Assembly: GCA_027919835.1 (NCBI GenBank)
Contig: JANVFP010000031.1
Span: forward strand, 248,001 to 312,000
Direction of reading: 5' to 3'
From: Lentinula raphanica
Lineage: Eukaryota; Basidiomycota; Agaricomycetes; Agaricales; Omphalotaceae
DNA: 64,000 nucleotides
Shown here: positions 46,506 through 55,927 of the stretch, piece after piece
How the letters are laid out: each line of letters opens with the position of its first letter
Position numbering within the stretch: position 1 is the first letter of the stretch
Translations under genes and position numbers: made by a program
Notes under the pieces: model-generated
What the model was told of the DNA's origin: nothing
Database searches by the model: none
Seen by the model: only the letters and a program-made list of their open reading frames with translations

Positions 46506-47142
46506 CTACTCTAATTTACCAAGAATACTGACCCAATGAGTCCGCATCTCCGGAATCTGTTCGAATTGCGCGCCCTTTTCCTCCAGCCCCTCAACTAACA
46601 TCTTTACGAGTTGGGCCTTTGAATGGAAAACTTGAGACCGGAAATGTGTCAGAAATGTGTATAATTGGTCGGGGGCTACACCGTGGATTACCGCCACTTC
46701 AGGAATAGATGGTTCACTCCGTTGAGTCCGATCTGTACCATTCGGACCAGGTAAATTGTCTGCAGGTTCGATAGAAAAATATCTTTCCGGTGTCGAACAA
46801 GAGCGCCACATACTCCCTGGGCCATAACCAATCTGGAAGGCCAGGTTTTTGCCTGATGTGATCCACGCACTGAACACTTGATCAACAGATGCGAGTCAGA
46901 AATACTGTCAGTCGATTGAATGTCAGAAACAAGTACTTACTGTAGAAATGAGTTGTCCGAGCTGGATCATCACTACGACGCTCAGGGGGCAGCGTGGCAA
47001 GTCGAGGAACATGCTCGGGGGATGCTTCGTCTGGAGATTGTGTTGGCGGCACAGGCGAAGCAATACTCCCCAGAGCAAGAATGAGGAGCACGAGAGCCAA
47101 AAGCGTATGCAGAGAGGATTTTGACATGAATGGAATCTTCAT
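46506..47142 (-). CDS. Secreted protein family, copy C
   Basis: Start 47142: MKIPFMSKSSLHTLLALVLL, signal peptide ending LALGSIASP; the pro-region carries the dibasic PPERRSDD. The phase-1 intron (GTAAGT...ATCAAG) rejoins at FSAWITSGKNLAFQIGYG. The remaining C-terminal domain (FRSQVFHSKAQLVKMLVEG, ending WVSILGKLE at 46506) is the most diverged of the five; the FTQT motif is not recognisable. It has one cysteine. Function unknown. Confidence 0.72.
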
Positions 47143-47580
47143 TTTGAACAGCTGGAGGGATGGGCATTGACTTGTGTTGACAGATAAAAGGGGTGGTTGG
47201 TAATAACGTACTGATAGAGGATGGTTTGCTTTGTCAAGATACTAACTAGGTGGACAGTAGCAGCAGGTGTATTTTGATTTCTTGTCGATTTCGATTGACA
47301 CACAAGATCCCAGTGAATGACTGAGTCGCAATGAAAAAGGCACAGAGTAAGCCAAAAAACTTCAGAATCATTGGGATTGAATAGGATCATTGAAGGAAAC
47401 TCACCGAACCAGCGTCAATACTAAAATCATCGAAGACAGTGAGAGTAAGCCTCAAGCGAATCCAGTCCAGTGGGAAGAACAACTTACCAAACAAGTGTGA
47501 AAGAGCGTAAGATTGAACTTGAAGCTGAAGGGCTGTTTCCAATCTGCAAAGCGTTTATGACTTTGTCGAGCTTGTGACAA
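47143..47580 (-). promoter_or_regulatory. Conserved promoter and spliced 5' leader of copy C
   Basis: Leader exon 1 at about 47.48-47.57 kb (TTTCACACTTGTTTG / GTAAGT on the minus strand), the GAACCAGCGTCAATACTAAA box at 47406-47425 and the ACACAAGATCCCAGTGAA box near 47.30 kb match the other copies, with a few substitutions. Confidence 0.6.
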
Positions 47581-48712
47581 TAATCGCTTCACCTTGCTTG
47601 TTTCCGTCCTTCGCGCCTCTACTTCCTATCTCACTCTCGTTTCATCTTCGTTTCTCTCCGATATCGCTTTCTTTCTCCGGCTCTCGCATACGAGCAGCTC
47701 CACTTCCTATTTCTCTGTCGTTTCATCTTCTTTTCTCCAAATTCCAATGTCACTTTTTTGCATCTTTCGCACCCCTAGTCACCTTCTTATTCAAATTAGA
47801 CCGAGAGACTGTTCTGACACTCATTCGTGGAGGGAGATGGTAAGAGTTCTGGAGTGGAGGAAGGTTCCAGTTCACGTTTGATATCAAGGTCTTCGACCGT
47901 GTAGAGCATTTCCGACTCCTCCAGGAAGGATTTTTCGCTCCTCGTCCATCCCTTCCATACTCCGTCATCATGGCAAGCGTCGCGTGCAATCATCACATTC
48001 TTATATGGTCGAATGCGAATGCACCTCAACATCATCTCCTCTGGCCGAGTCCGGGTCCGTTTGTATTTGTTTCGTTGGCTTGTCATTGTTGTGGATTGAG
48101 ATATCAATAATGTTGATGATGTCGGTGTCGATGATGGCTCATGTAGGGGTGACAAGGCTACAAAGATGATGGTCACAAACTAGGGATAAGACACAGATCA
48201 GATAATTTTAACAAAACGAGAGATGGAGAGGGACTTTACAATCTCGTGGCATGTTCTTGTTCTACCCCTACTGTAAATGACGTGAGTCGCAAAAGCCCCT
48301 CTATCGACTTTTCGCGCTTCCAGTATGCAGTGGCGGCTATTGAGTGAGGGCAGATTGAGAATTTGAAAGGGAAGGAGAAAAGGGAAGGAGGACGGGAACT
48401 TCCGGTGAAGTATTGGTGCGATGGGTTCGATCCGTTCTCTGAAACGAGCTGTTGGCTGCTGTTGGTGGGAAGAAGATTTGTGTAAATCTGGGTGATATGG
48501 CCGGGAGGTACGGAAAGCACAAAATCCGACGTATGAGAAGAGGCAACGGTCACGACGGTGAGACTCCTGAGAGAGGGGCGAGAGTTGGCAGCAAGATTAG
48601 ATTACGGCGCCTAAACAGCGCTTGCCAACGCTCTCACATCTTATCGATATCCCTCGTTTTGGTCTCTTGGTTGTCCTCTTCAGATTTTTTCCGCGAGATT
48701 TGCTGGGAAGAC
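47581..48712. other. Spacer between copies C and D
   Basis: Pyrimidine-rich DNA. A minus-strand frame near 47.8-48.1 kb (LRCIRIRPYKNVMIARDAC) and another at 48.24-48.55 kb are open, but I could not link them to a start or a family. I do not call them genes. Confidence 0.4.
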
Positions 48713-48784
48713 GAATAAAAGCTCTGGCATGAATAAAAGCTCTGGCATGAATAAAAGCTCTGGCATGAATAAAAGCTCTGGCAT
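48713..48784. repeat. 18-bp tandem repeat, four copies
   Basis: The unit GAATAAAAGCTCTGGCAT repeats exactly four times, with starts at 48713, 48731, 48749 and 48767. It lies downstream of copy D and contains an AATAAA-type motif in every unit on the plus strand. Confidence 0.97.
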
Positions 48785-48934
48785 ACTAATGCTCTTGAGG
48801 CAAGTCAATTGCCACATCCACTGGTCTGCTGGCACGAACCAACTCCTGCCCTCTTCTAGTTTGTTGTATCAGAATCATATTCAACCGGCAGACTACTCCA
48901 GTGGTGGCCAGTTACAACATTGAAGTACCACTAT

Positions 48935-49494
48935 TTAATGATGTTCTATGATCTTTGCGAGAAAAGCTTTTGCAGCAGCCTCCTGCACTGGAGATTGAGT
49001 GAACCCCTGCACATCCTTCAGCTTTGCAAGCACTGTCTCTGCGCATATGTATATGGTATAGTAGCCGTAAGATGTTAAAACCGACTGCGCCGTCTCGGTA
49101 TTAGCGGAGGTGGCAAGAGACCCTACTACTACTTCATTGTCACCTCCACTTTCATTGGTCAATCGAACCTTGAGGTACTGTACACCATCGGAGGAAGTAT
49201 GTCCTTGGCGATAGGTCTCCCAACCCTGGCCATTACCTATCCTCAAACCTATGTTGCGGGCGGAGGGATGCTGATGATCTGGGATGATCCATAACTTGAC
49301 ATCTTGATTGGTAGGTGAAAGTCAAACACTGCTAGCCATTTGAATAGAAGATGCAAATATGTACCTTCAACAGTATTAGCCATCCCATGTTGTTGGAGCA
49401 TGGGTGAAGCAATACTTCCAAGAGGAGAAACAAGGAGGAAGAATACAGAAAGCGCATGCAGAGAGGATTTCGACAGAACGGACGAAATCTTCAT
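48935..49494 (-). CDS. Secreted protein family, copy D (short pro-region)
   Basis: Start 49494: MKISSVLSKSSLHALSVFFL, signal peptide ending SPLGSIASP. The Pro-rich pro-region of the other copies is almost missing (only MLQQHGMANTVE) and there is no dibasic site. The phase-1 intron (GTACAT...ATCAAG) rejoins at DVKLWIIPDHQHPSARN. Exon 2 contains GLRIGNGQGWE, an Asn/Gly-rich middle, and VLAKLKDVQGFTQSPVQEA, stop at 48935. One cysteine. Function unknown. Confidence 0.74.
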
Positions 49495-49905
49495 TTTGAA
49501 CAGCTAAAGGAACAGGTAATGAATTAACTTAGGCCAACGAAGAAATAAAGTCATCAGTGACAACGTACTGGTAGAAGAAAGTTTCTTTGTTGATAGTAGA
49601 TGTGCAGGTGCAGGCGTATGGTCTGATTTTTTGTCGAATGCGTTTGACACACAAGATACCAGTGTACAACTGTGGTAGAATTCCATGGCGAACAGTAAGC
49701 AATTAGTAAACATATGAGCATCGAGGAACACTCACCGAACCAGCGTTGATACTAAAAACAAAGAGGATAACTGTAAGCCCCGGACGAATTGAAATCAATT
49801 GACGAGCAACATACCAAACTAGTGCGAAAGAGCGTTGAGTCTAAACTTGAAGCTGAAGAACTGTCTCGAATCCGCGAGGTTTTTATATCTTTGTCGAGCC
49901 TATGG
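49495..49905 (-). promoter_or_regulatory. Conserved promoter and spliced 5' leader of copy D, with TATA box
   Basis: A good TATA element (AGATATAAAA on the minus strand, 49881-49890) stands just upstream of leader exon 1. The GAACCAGCGTTGATACTAAA box (about 49737-49757), the ACACAAGATACCAGTGTA box near 49.65 kb and the AACGTACTGGTAGAAG box near 49.56 kb are all present in the same order as in the other copies. Confidence 0.65.
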
Positions 49906-52015
49906 GAATACTCCTGCCTTATACAGGCCTGAACAGGCCTGAACATGGTCCGAGTCTCCGAGCGTTGGAACTCGGAAATCTGGTGAAGTCAGGGCTACAT
50001 AGTAAGGGTTGTTCAAGCCCAACGTTCAGGGCTGATGCGGATGGCGGCATTGAACAGCCTTGGAACTTCTATTATCAGCACAGGAGCATCGGATACGTTC
50101 CAGGAGCAAAGAAATTTCATACTAAGCGGTGCTCTGTCCGGACTCCGTCGCAGGCTGCAGCTTCAAAGGGTTGATTCCAAACTAGGATCGCAAAGATTAT
50201 TCGTTCTTCCTATCTGGACGAAACCCGGTGCCAAGCGCTAGCAAAGTGTGCAGTGTGCACAGATCTAAACAGGTAGACAGTGGACACAGATGAACCATGT
50301 GCAGCCGTGTGCTTTATGAAAGCCCGGCGGACGATTCGCGAATGTTAGCAGAAAAGACTCTAAAAGTCTCGCGTCTATTTGAGTCTACTACTTAGTCTTT
50401 GATAGCTGATTGATTTCGATTAACGCTCACCCAAAAACAAAACCGAGGCCAGGGAGGTCCAAGGGAATCCTTCATACTCTCGAAATAATCGGTGAAAACC
50501 AGCGGTTTGCAATTACGGTGAGGCTATGAATGTTAGTAGCCACGCTGCTGTGACTGTCCCCTGCTGTCCCCTGTTTCACCGTCTTGATCATCAGATTTTT
50601 GAAGTCGCGATGGTTTATTGGCGGAATTACTGTTATTTTCTCCTCCAAACCCTGACGAAGTGCGATAAGGTGCGATGCCGCGAAGATTGCTGGCTATTTC
50701 TGCACTATACATAACACCACTTTTGATTGTGCCTTGAGGAAAATCCATGATGTGCAACGAAGATGGCCGGCGATCCTTCCTCCAACTAACGCCACTTTTG
50801 ATTATTGTGCCATTAGGAAAAAGCGACAATAATCGACGCCGCAACGACCTGCAACGACGTCAAAATTGAAACTAGTACCGACCGTGGATGAAGCGCCCCC
50901 TGCAATGAGCTTCCATGAGAATCATAGATTCAAAAGAGGGGCTAATCCTGACGATTGAGATACACAATCAAAACCAGACCGACTGCTGATTACTGAGCAT
51001 TGAGTTGATCAACGGCCTGAAACCGTTGCTTACTAGTAACAAGCGATATTCAAGCACATTCATCCAAGATGCGACGGAAGTCTGCGGAAGTCACATAACT
51101 TTTGAAAAGCAAAATAGAATCGGTTACATAGAGCAAAACCAGGCAAAACCACATCATCGTCAAATCTGTGCAATGTGATGCATTGCAGGAGATTGCAGGA
51201 TGCGCACAAGACGCATGAGCCAATGAAAGTTGGTGCCTCCAATGAGCAACCAAGAACATGATCTTAGCCTTGATGATAAGGAGGACTCGGAACTTGAGCT
51301 TGATGCCTGTATGAAATCAGGGGACTCTTTCATGTTTCACTCTCGCGAAACACGGAGACGGTGATGGTGGCTTCGATATTCCAATCGTAGGGTATAGAAC
51401 TGAGCACTGGAGATCAAGAAATTCTACAAACATGAAGGGATACGAGACTGAGTTCGTTTGGCGAAAATATCAGAAATGCAGAGAAACTTACATCTTAGGA
51501 AACAGATTGAACCCATCTTTTACGGATATGACGGGCACTGCTAGCACAGCGTAAGTTCTCAAAAGTTGATGGAATTCTAGTGAAATTCCTATTCCAGATG
51601 AGAGCCTGGAATGTTTTATCGCTCGGTCAGTCTGCAAGTAAGATTAAACCTATGCTCAGAACATAAGGAACCAGTAGGACGACGATTACCACCACTGCAA
51701 GCCATAGTACAGCGGAGTCTGGAGAGTGCCTTCCTGAGGTTGGGTCTGTGATTCAAGCTGATTCAGAAGCAGAGGACGCGAGCTTCGAAGAGCAGCTGAT
51801 ATAGACTTAACGTGCTCGCTCTATAGCATTGGAGACCATTTCCGAGAGTTCACGAACGTCTTTCGTGAATGCAAGTCAGCGTGACAGTGTCTGTTCAAAA
51901 AAATCGTCGGAGTCGAGGTCGCGCAGCGGTTCCCAACCGGACCGGCTCTGATCCGGTGAAATGACGTCGATAGTATTAGACGAGTCTAGGCTTGAGGTCG
52001 TTCGACTTATGCGGC
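49906..52015. other. Spacer between copy D and the FPG gene
   Basis: No gene is supported. An internal direct repeat of about 30 bp (CACTTTTGATT..TGTGCC) occurs near 50.71 and 50.79 kb, and a short AGGCCTGAAC duplication near 49.93 kb. A 41-codon frame at 51244 (MSNQEHDLSLDDKEDSELEL) is acidic but too short to call. Confidence 0.4.
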
Positions 52016-53458
52016 ATGCCAGAACTCCCAGGTAAAGCTGAGGCTCACAGCTCCCACAACCCACTCATTGTTGACATTCATCTTCAGAAGTAGAACGTGC
52101 GGTGCAGCAAATTCGACGCATAGGTCTGAACAAAGTAATAGACAGAGTTGAAACTACCCAAGACGACATCGTGTACTCAGGAATAACTCATATAGAGTTT
52201 GTGAGCGAGAACTCTACCCATCTCATGCTGCAAAGGTTTATCGATATCTGCTGAATGGCAGGCTAATGAGATCAGCCGAAGAAGGATTGTTGGCGTGAAA
52301 CGATATGGTGATCATGCTCGCAGTGAACTTTCTATGCCATAACTCATTCCGGAGATCGTGCACAGGCAAATCTTTCTTCTTGGAACTCGATGGAACAGGA
52401 AGGTTCCCAGTCCTACATTTCGGAATGACCGGAATGCTTCAGGTAACAGCTCCATTCGAAACCCATCTCGAACACAATCTCATGTCTTGGCAAGGTGAAA
52501 GGCGAGAAAGCCATGTACTACAAAGAAACCCCGAGAAACGCTTCCACAGATTGGCCACCTCGGTTCATGAAGGTTCATCCTCGTTATATCCAACTTGCTC
52601 TAATCCATATTGACCTGGCTGATACAGTTTATACTCCATCTCCACGACGGATCCACACCAGAAACTAGTACTGAGATCGCCTTTATGGATGCACGAAGAT
52701 TGGGTAGGATCCGCCTTCGTGATTCTCCGGCCACGGAACCACCTATCTCTGCACTCGGTTTCGATCCAATCCTATGCATGCCCGCTTTGGACGTATTCGA
52801 GCCGCTCGTCAAGAAACGAAGCTGTCCAATCAAGGCTCTTTTGTTAGACCAATCGTTCAGTGCAGGAGTAGGCAATTGGGTCGCAGGTTCTTTTACTTCC
52901 TCTTGTTCGTTTGAAGATATCTCTCTGAACCGATGTCCGAAGATGAGATTCTCTACCATGCCCGTGTACATCCCGAACAAAGATGCAACACGCTGTCGCC
53001 CGCCCAAATTGGAGAGTTACATCGATGTACCAAATTCGTATGTGAGACTGCGGTCTCTGTTGATGCCGACGACACGAAATTTCCAGAAGACTGGTTGTTC
53101 AAACATAGATGGGTAAGAGAACTATATCTCATACTCCAGTAGTAGGAGCCATACGAACACGGATTGATACAATACTCAGGCAAAGGGGAAGAAAACGAAG
53201 GCGCAATCTTTAAAGCTGGTAATGATACAAAAGTCGCGAGGATATAATGTGGGGACTGTCGAACTTATTTCGTATCTTTAGCCTTCAGGTCAGCCGGCGA
53301 CGATTCGATGGGTAACAGTCGGTGGGCGAACATCAGCGTATGTCGTAGAACTGCAACACCTCCGAGGATCCAGTAGTAAAGTGCCTGCACCGTTGGATAC
53401 ACAAAACCCTACAGGATCGTCTTCATCCGATGTACGTCCTCATACGAACCTCCATTGA
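52016..53458 (+). CDS. Formamidopyrimidine-DNA glycosylase (Fpg/MutM family, zincless finger)
   Basis: It excises oxidised purines in base-excision repair. The first exon is tiny: ATG at 52016 gives MPELP, and the intron rejoins with EVERA, restoring the catalytic MPELPE N-terminus. Later exons give IVYSGITHIEF, GVKRYGKSFFLELD, LHFGMTGMLQVKGEKAMYY, FMDARRLGRIRL, IKALLLDQSFSAGVGNWVAD and EILYHARVHPEQ, the helix-two-turn-helix. The C-terminal motif TIRWVTVGGRTSAYV is the zinc-free finger typical of plant and fungal Fpg. The third exon border is less certain. The stop at 53458 is the simplest end; a GTACGT donor shortly before it could join further 3' exons of Ser/Lys-rich sequence. Confidence 0.85.
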
Positions 53459-53768
53459 CGATGGATCATTTGCTCATGTTGGTGGCTGCGCTACAGCTGA
53501 GTAAAAGTGACCTTCCAACGCTGACCGACTCAGAGTCGGAAATGAGGGCATCTCCTAAAAAGCGGGTGGGTCCTATCAATAGTTTGCTACAGCGCAATGC
53601 CATTCTGAAACTGCAACATCTTTAGAGAAAAGTCGCGAAGGACCCACGAAGATTACAACCAAGAAGAAAACGAATATCGAAGTAAATATCAAGAAAGGAT
53701 ACATGTATGTAAATTATTCACTATTTTCCTCCTCGTCTTCGTCGGTATACTCTTCCTCTGCTTCGTCG

Positions 53769-54010
53769 TCAATGAAACCGTTCATCCTCGTCTTTGTCTT
53801 CGTCATCCTCGTCATCCTCGTCCTCTTCTTCCTCAGACTCATTCTGACTACTTCCTACAAGTTCAATATCTTCAACATCTTCATCTTCATTCCCACTGTC
53901 CACCTCAACCCCAACATCCATCTGCGCATCCTCGTCCTCACTTTCTCCCTCTACGTAATGAGTTTCCTCGACAGTCAATGCTACAAAAGTGCCACTCCGA
54001 AAAGGTCACG
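53769..54010 (-). pseudogene. Acidic C-terminal exon fragment, copy 1
   Basis: The minus strand reads SGTFVALTVEETHYVEGE followed by Glu/Asp-rich sequence with SSQNESEEEEDED and a stop at 53769. A diverged copy lies immediately beyond. No upstream exons of such a protein are present, so it looks like a displaced exon fragment. The hydrophobic plus-strand frame over it is a shadow. Confidence 0.5.
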
Positions 54011-54173
54011 ACTCATGGAATCATGAAGGTCATTGAAACGAAGGAAAAAACGACTCATATCGAAGTAGATTTTAAGAAAAGACACATGTAGAATTCGGAT
54101 TATACATCGTTCTGAGTATCCTCCTCCTCGAGTCCTCTTCATCAGCTAGATGTTTGTCGTTATGTATTTGGAT

Positions 54174-54345
54174 CATTCAACATGGGTAGGTTCATTCTTG
54201 TCCTCATCTTCCTCTTCATCTGCCACCTCAGACTCATTCTGAGACTGCCTACTACATCCATTTGAGCGTCATTGTCCCCATCCAAGGCTCCACGTAATGA
54301 GTTTTCTCACTAGTCTCTGTGATAGAAGTCGGCTTCCCGGATTTG
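54174..54345 (-). pseudogene. Acidic C-terminal exon fragment, copy 2 (frameshifted)
   Basis: The minus strand gives SGKPTSITETSEKTHYVE, DNDAQMDVVGS and, in another frame, SQNESEVADEEEDEDKNE. These line up with copy 1 at 53769-54010 but need at least one frameshift, so this copy is decayed. Confidence 0.5.
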
Positions 54346-54559
54346 AATGCAAACACAATCCCAGTGACCGGGACCATTCACCTCCTTGACAAATTGGCAC
54401 AGCTTATGTTCATGTATACGGGTTGCACTGCTGAACTCGAAGCTGAACTATCAGGACTTCGAGGGGCTGACACATTTGTTGTATCAGAATCATATTCAGT
54501 GATTCCTACTAGTCACAACAACGACTGCCAGTCCCTAATGCATGATGAGCCCCCACCAC

Positions 54560-55267
54560 TTAATTCTGAAAATCTCCAATTTGGTTAAGAACTTCTCTGG
54601 TGAATGTCTGCTGTCGTCGAGTTTGAGTGAACCGCATTTCCCCAAGCTTGGCGAACACTGCCTGCGCGAGATGTAGTTTCGTGTCATAGGGTGCGCCCTC
54701 TTTGATCTCTGACCAGAACCTTTCCCTCTCGGCATCAGATATACGAACAGTCCCTACTTTCACACCTCCCGTGTATTCACAATGAGAGATAGAAATGCCA
54801 GATGCTGTACTCACACTCTCTTGAGCACTCGAATTCTCTGAGCCTTTACCAATTCGGAAGGCCACAATCACATTGTTGCCTTCGGGATCACCTCCAGGAG
54901 GAATCATGAACATTACACGAACGGAACGCTTGGCGGGTTCAATGCCTTCAAGAGATCAGAGTCAGTCGATGATGCCAGCTATGAATAAGAAGAAGTCACA
55001 AATACTGTTTATTGCAGTGTCCGAACTTGTGTCCGGTGTCCATCTCGTATAAGGTGTAAGTTCATGATGATGATGCTCAGGTGGTGGCGCAGCCAGTGGA
55101 GGAACGCGTTCACTGTCAGGTGAGGGCGGACTTTGGAGCACGGGCGCATCGCGTGGGGAGGATGATTGTGGCACGGGCGAGGCAATACTCCCAAGAGCAA
55201 GAACAAGAAGTATGAGTATCGAAGGTGTATGCAAGGAGGATTTCGACAACATGAAAGGAATCTTCAT
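54560..55267 (-). CDS. Secreted protein family, copy E
   Basis: Start 55267: MKIPFMLSKSSLHTPSILIL, signal peptide ending LALGSIASPVP; a long Pro-rich pro-region contains a His run (PPPEHHHHEL) where copies A-C have the dibasic site, then TPYTRWTPDTSSDTAINS. The phase-1 intron (GTATTT...TTGAAG) rejoins at IEPAKRSVRVMFMIPPGG. Exon 2 has VIVAFRIGKG, FWSEIKEGAPYDTKLHL and KLGEMRFTQTRRQ, stop at 54560. One cysteine. Its C-terminal half is nearly superimposable on copy B. Function unknown. Confidence 0.78.
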
Positions 55268-55720
55268 TTTGAGTGACAGCTGAAGGAACAGGCATTGATT
55301 AACTTGCGTCAACGAAGAAGAAACGTTATTGATGACAACGTACTGGTAGAGGAAAATCTCTTTGTTGATGGTAGATTAGTAGTATGCAGGTACAAGCGTA
55401 TGGTCTGATCTTTTGTCGAATGTGAATGACACACAAGATTCCAGTGTATAACTGACATGGAGTAGCATAAGACAAGCCATCTGAGTGACACAATGAACAT
55501 TCAAGATAGGTATCGAAGAACACTCACCGAACCAGCGTTAATACTAAGAGGATATCCGTAAGCTTGGGGCAAATCGAATTCGATGACGAGTAGTGTAGTA
55601 ACGTACCAAACAAGTGTGAATGAGCGTTGAGCGTTGGACGTTGACGTTGAGTCTGAACTTGAGCTGAGGGCGCTGAAGCCGAAGAGCTGTTTCGAATCCG
55701 CGAGTTTCTGAGGGTTTTGG
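55268..55720 (-). promoter_or_regulatory. Conserved promoter and spliced 5' leader of copy E
   Basis: It has the same four blocks in order: leader exon 1 at about 55.60-55.70 kb (with an extra AACGTC-type duplication), the GAACCAGCGTTAATACTAAG box at 55529-55548, the ACACAAGATTCCAGTGTA box near 55.43 kb and the AACGTACTGGTAGAGG box near 55.34 kb. Confidence 0.6.
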
Positions 55721-55927
55721 GCCGTTCGTGACTCTAGTGCGTACTCGACTCAGCTAGTAGACTCAGCTCGACTCTAGTAAGTCACGTACTCGACTCCCAG
55801 TCGTTAGTGTCAAGAGGTATGATCGATTCTGCCCTATTCTGCCTTTGGGAGACAAGTAAATCACGTACTTACATAGTAAATGCTCATGCACATGTGTTTT
55901 GCGTTCTTTTATCATCTTTGTACTGCT

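Noticed and set aside
53703..54026. Plus-strand frame that looks like a membrane protein (poly-Ser then Val/Ile/Leu/Phe)
   Set aside because: It is the antisense of an Asp/Glu-rich exon; GAC/GAG codons read backwards give Val and Leu.
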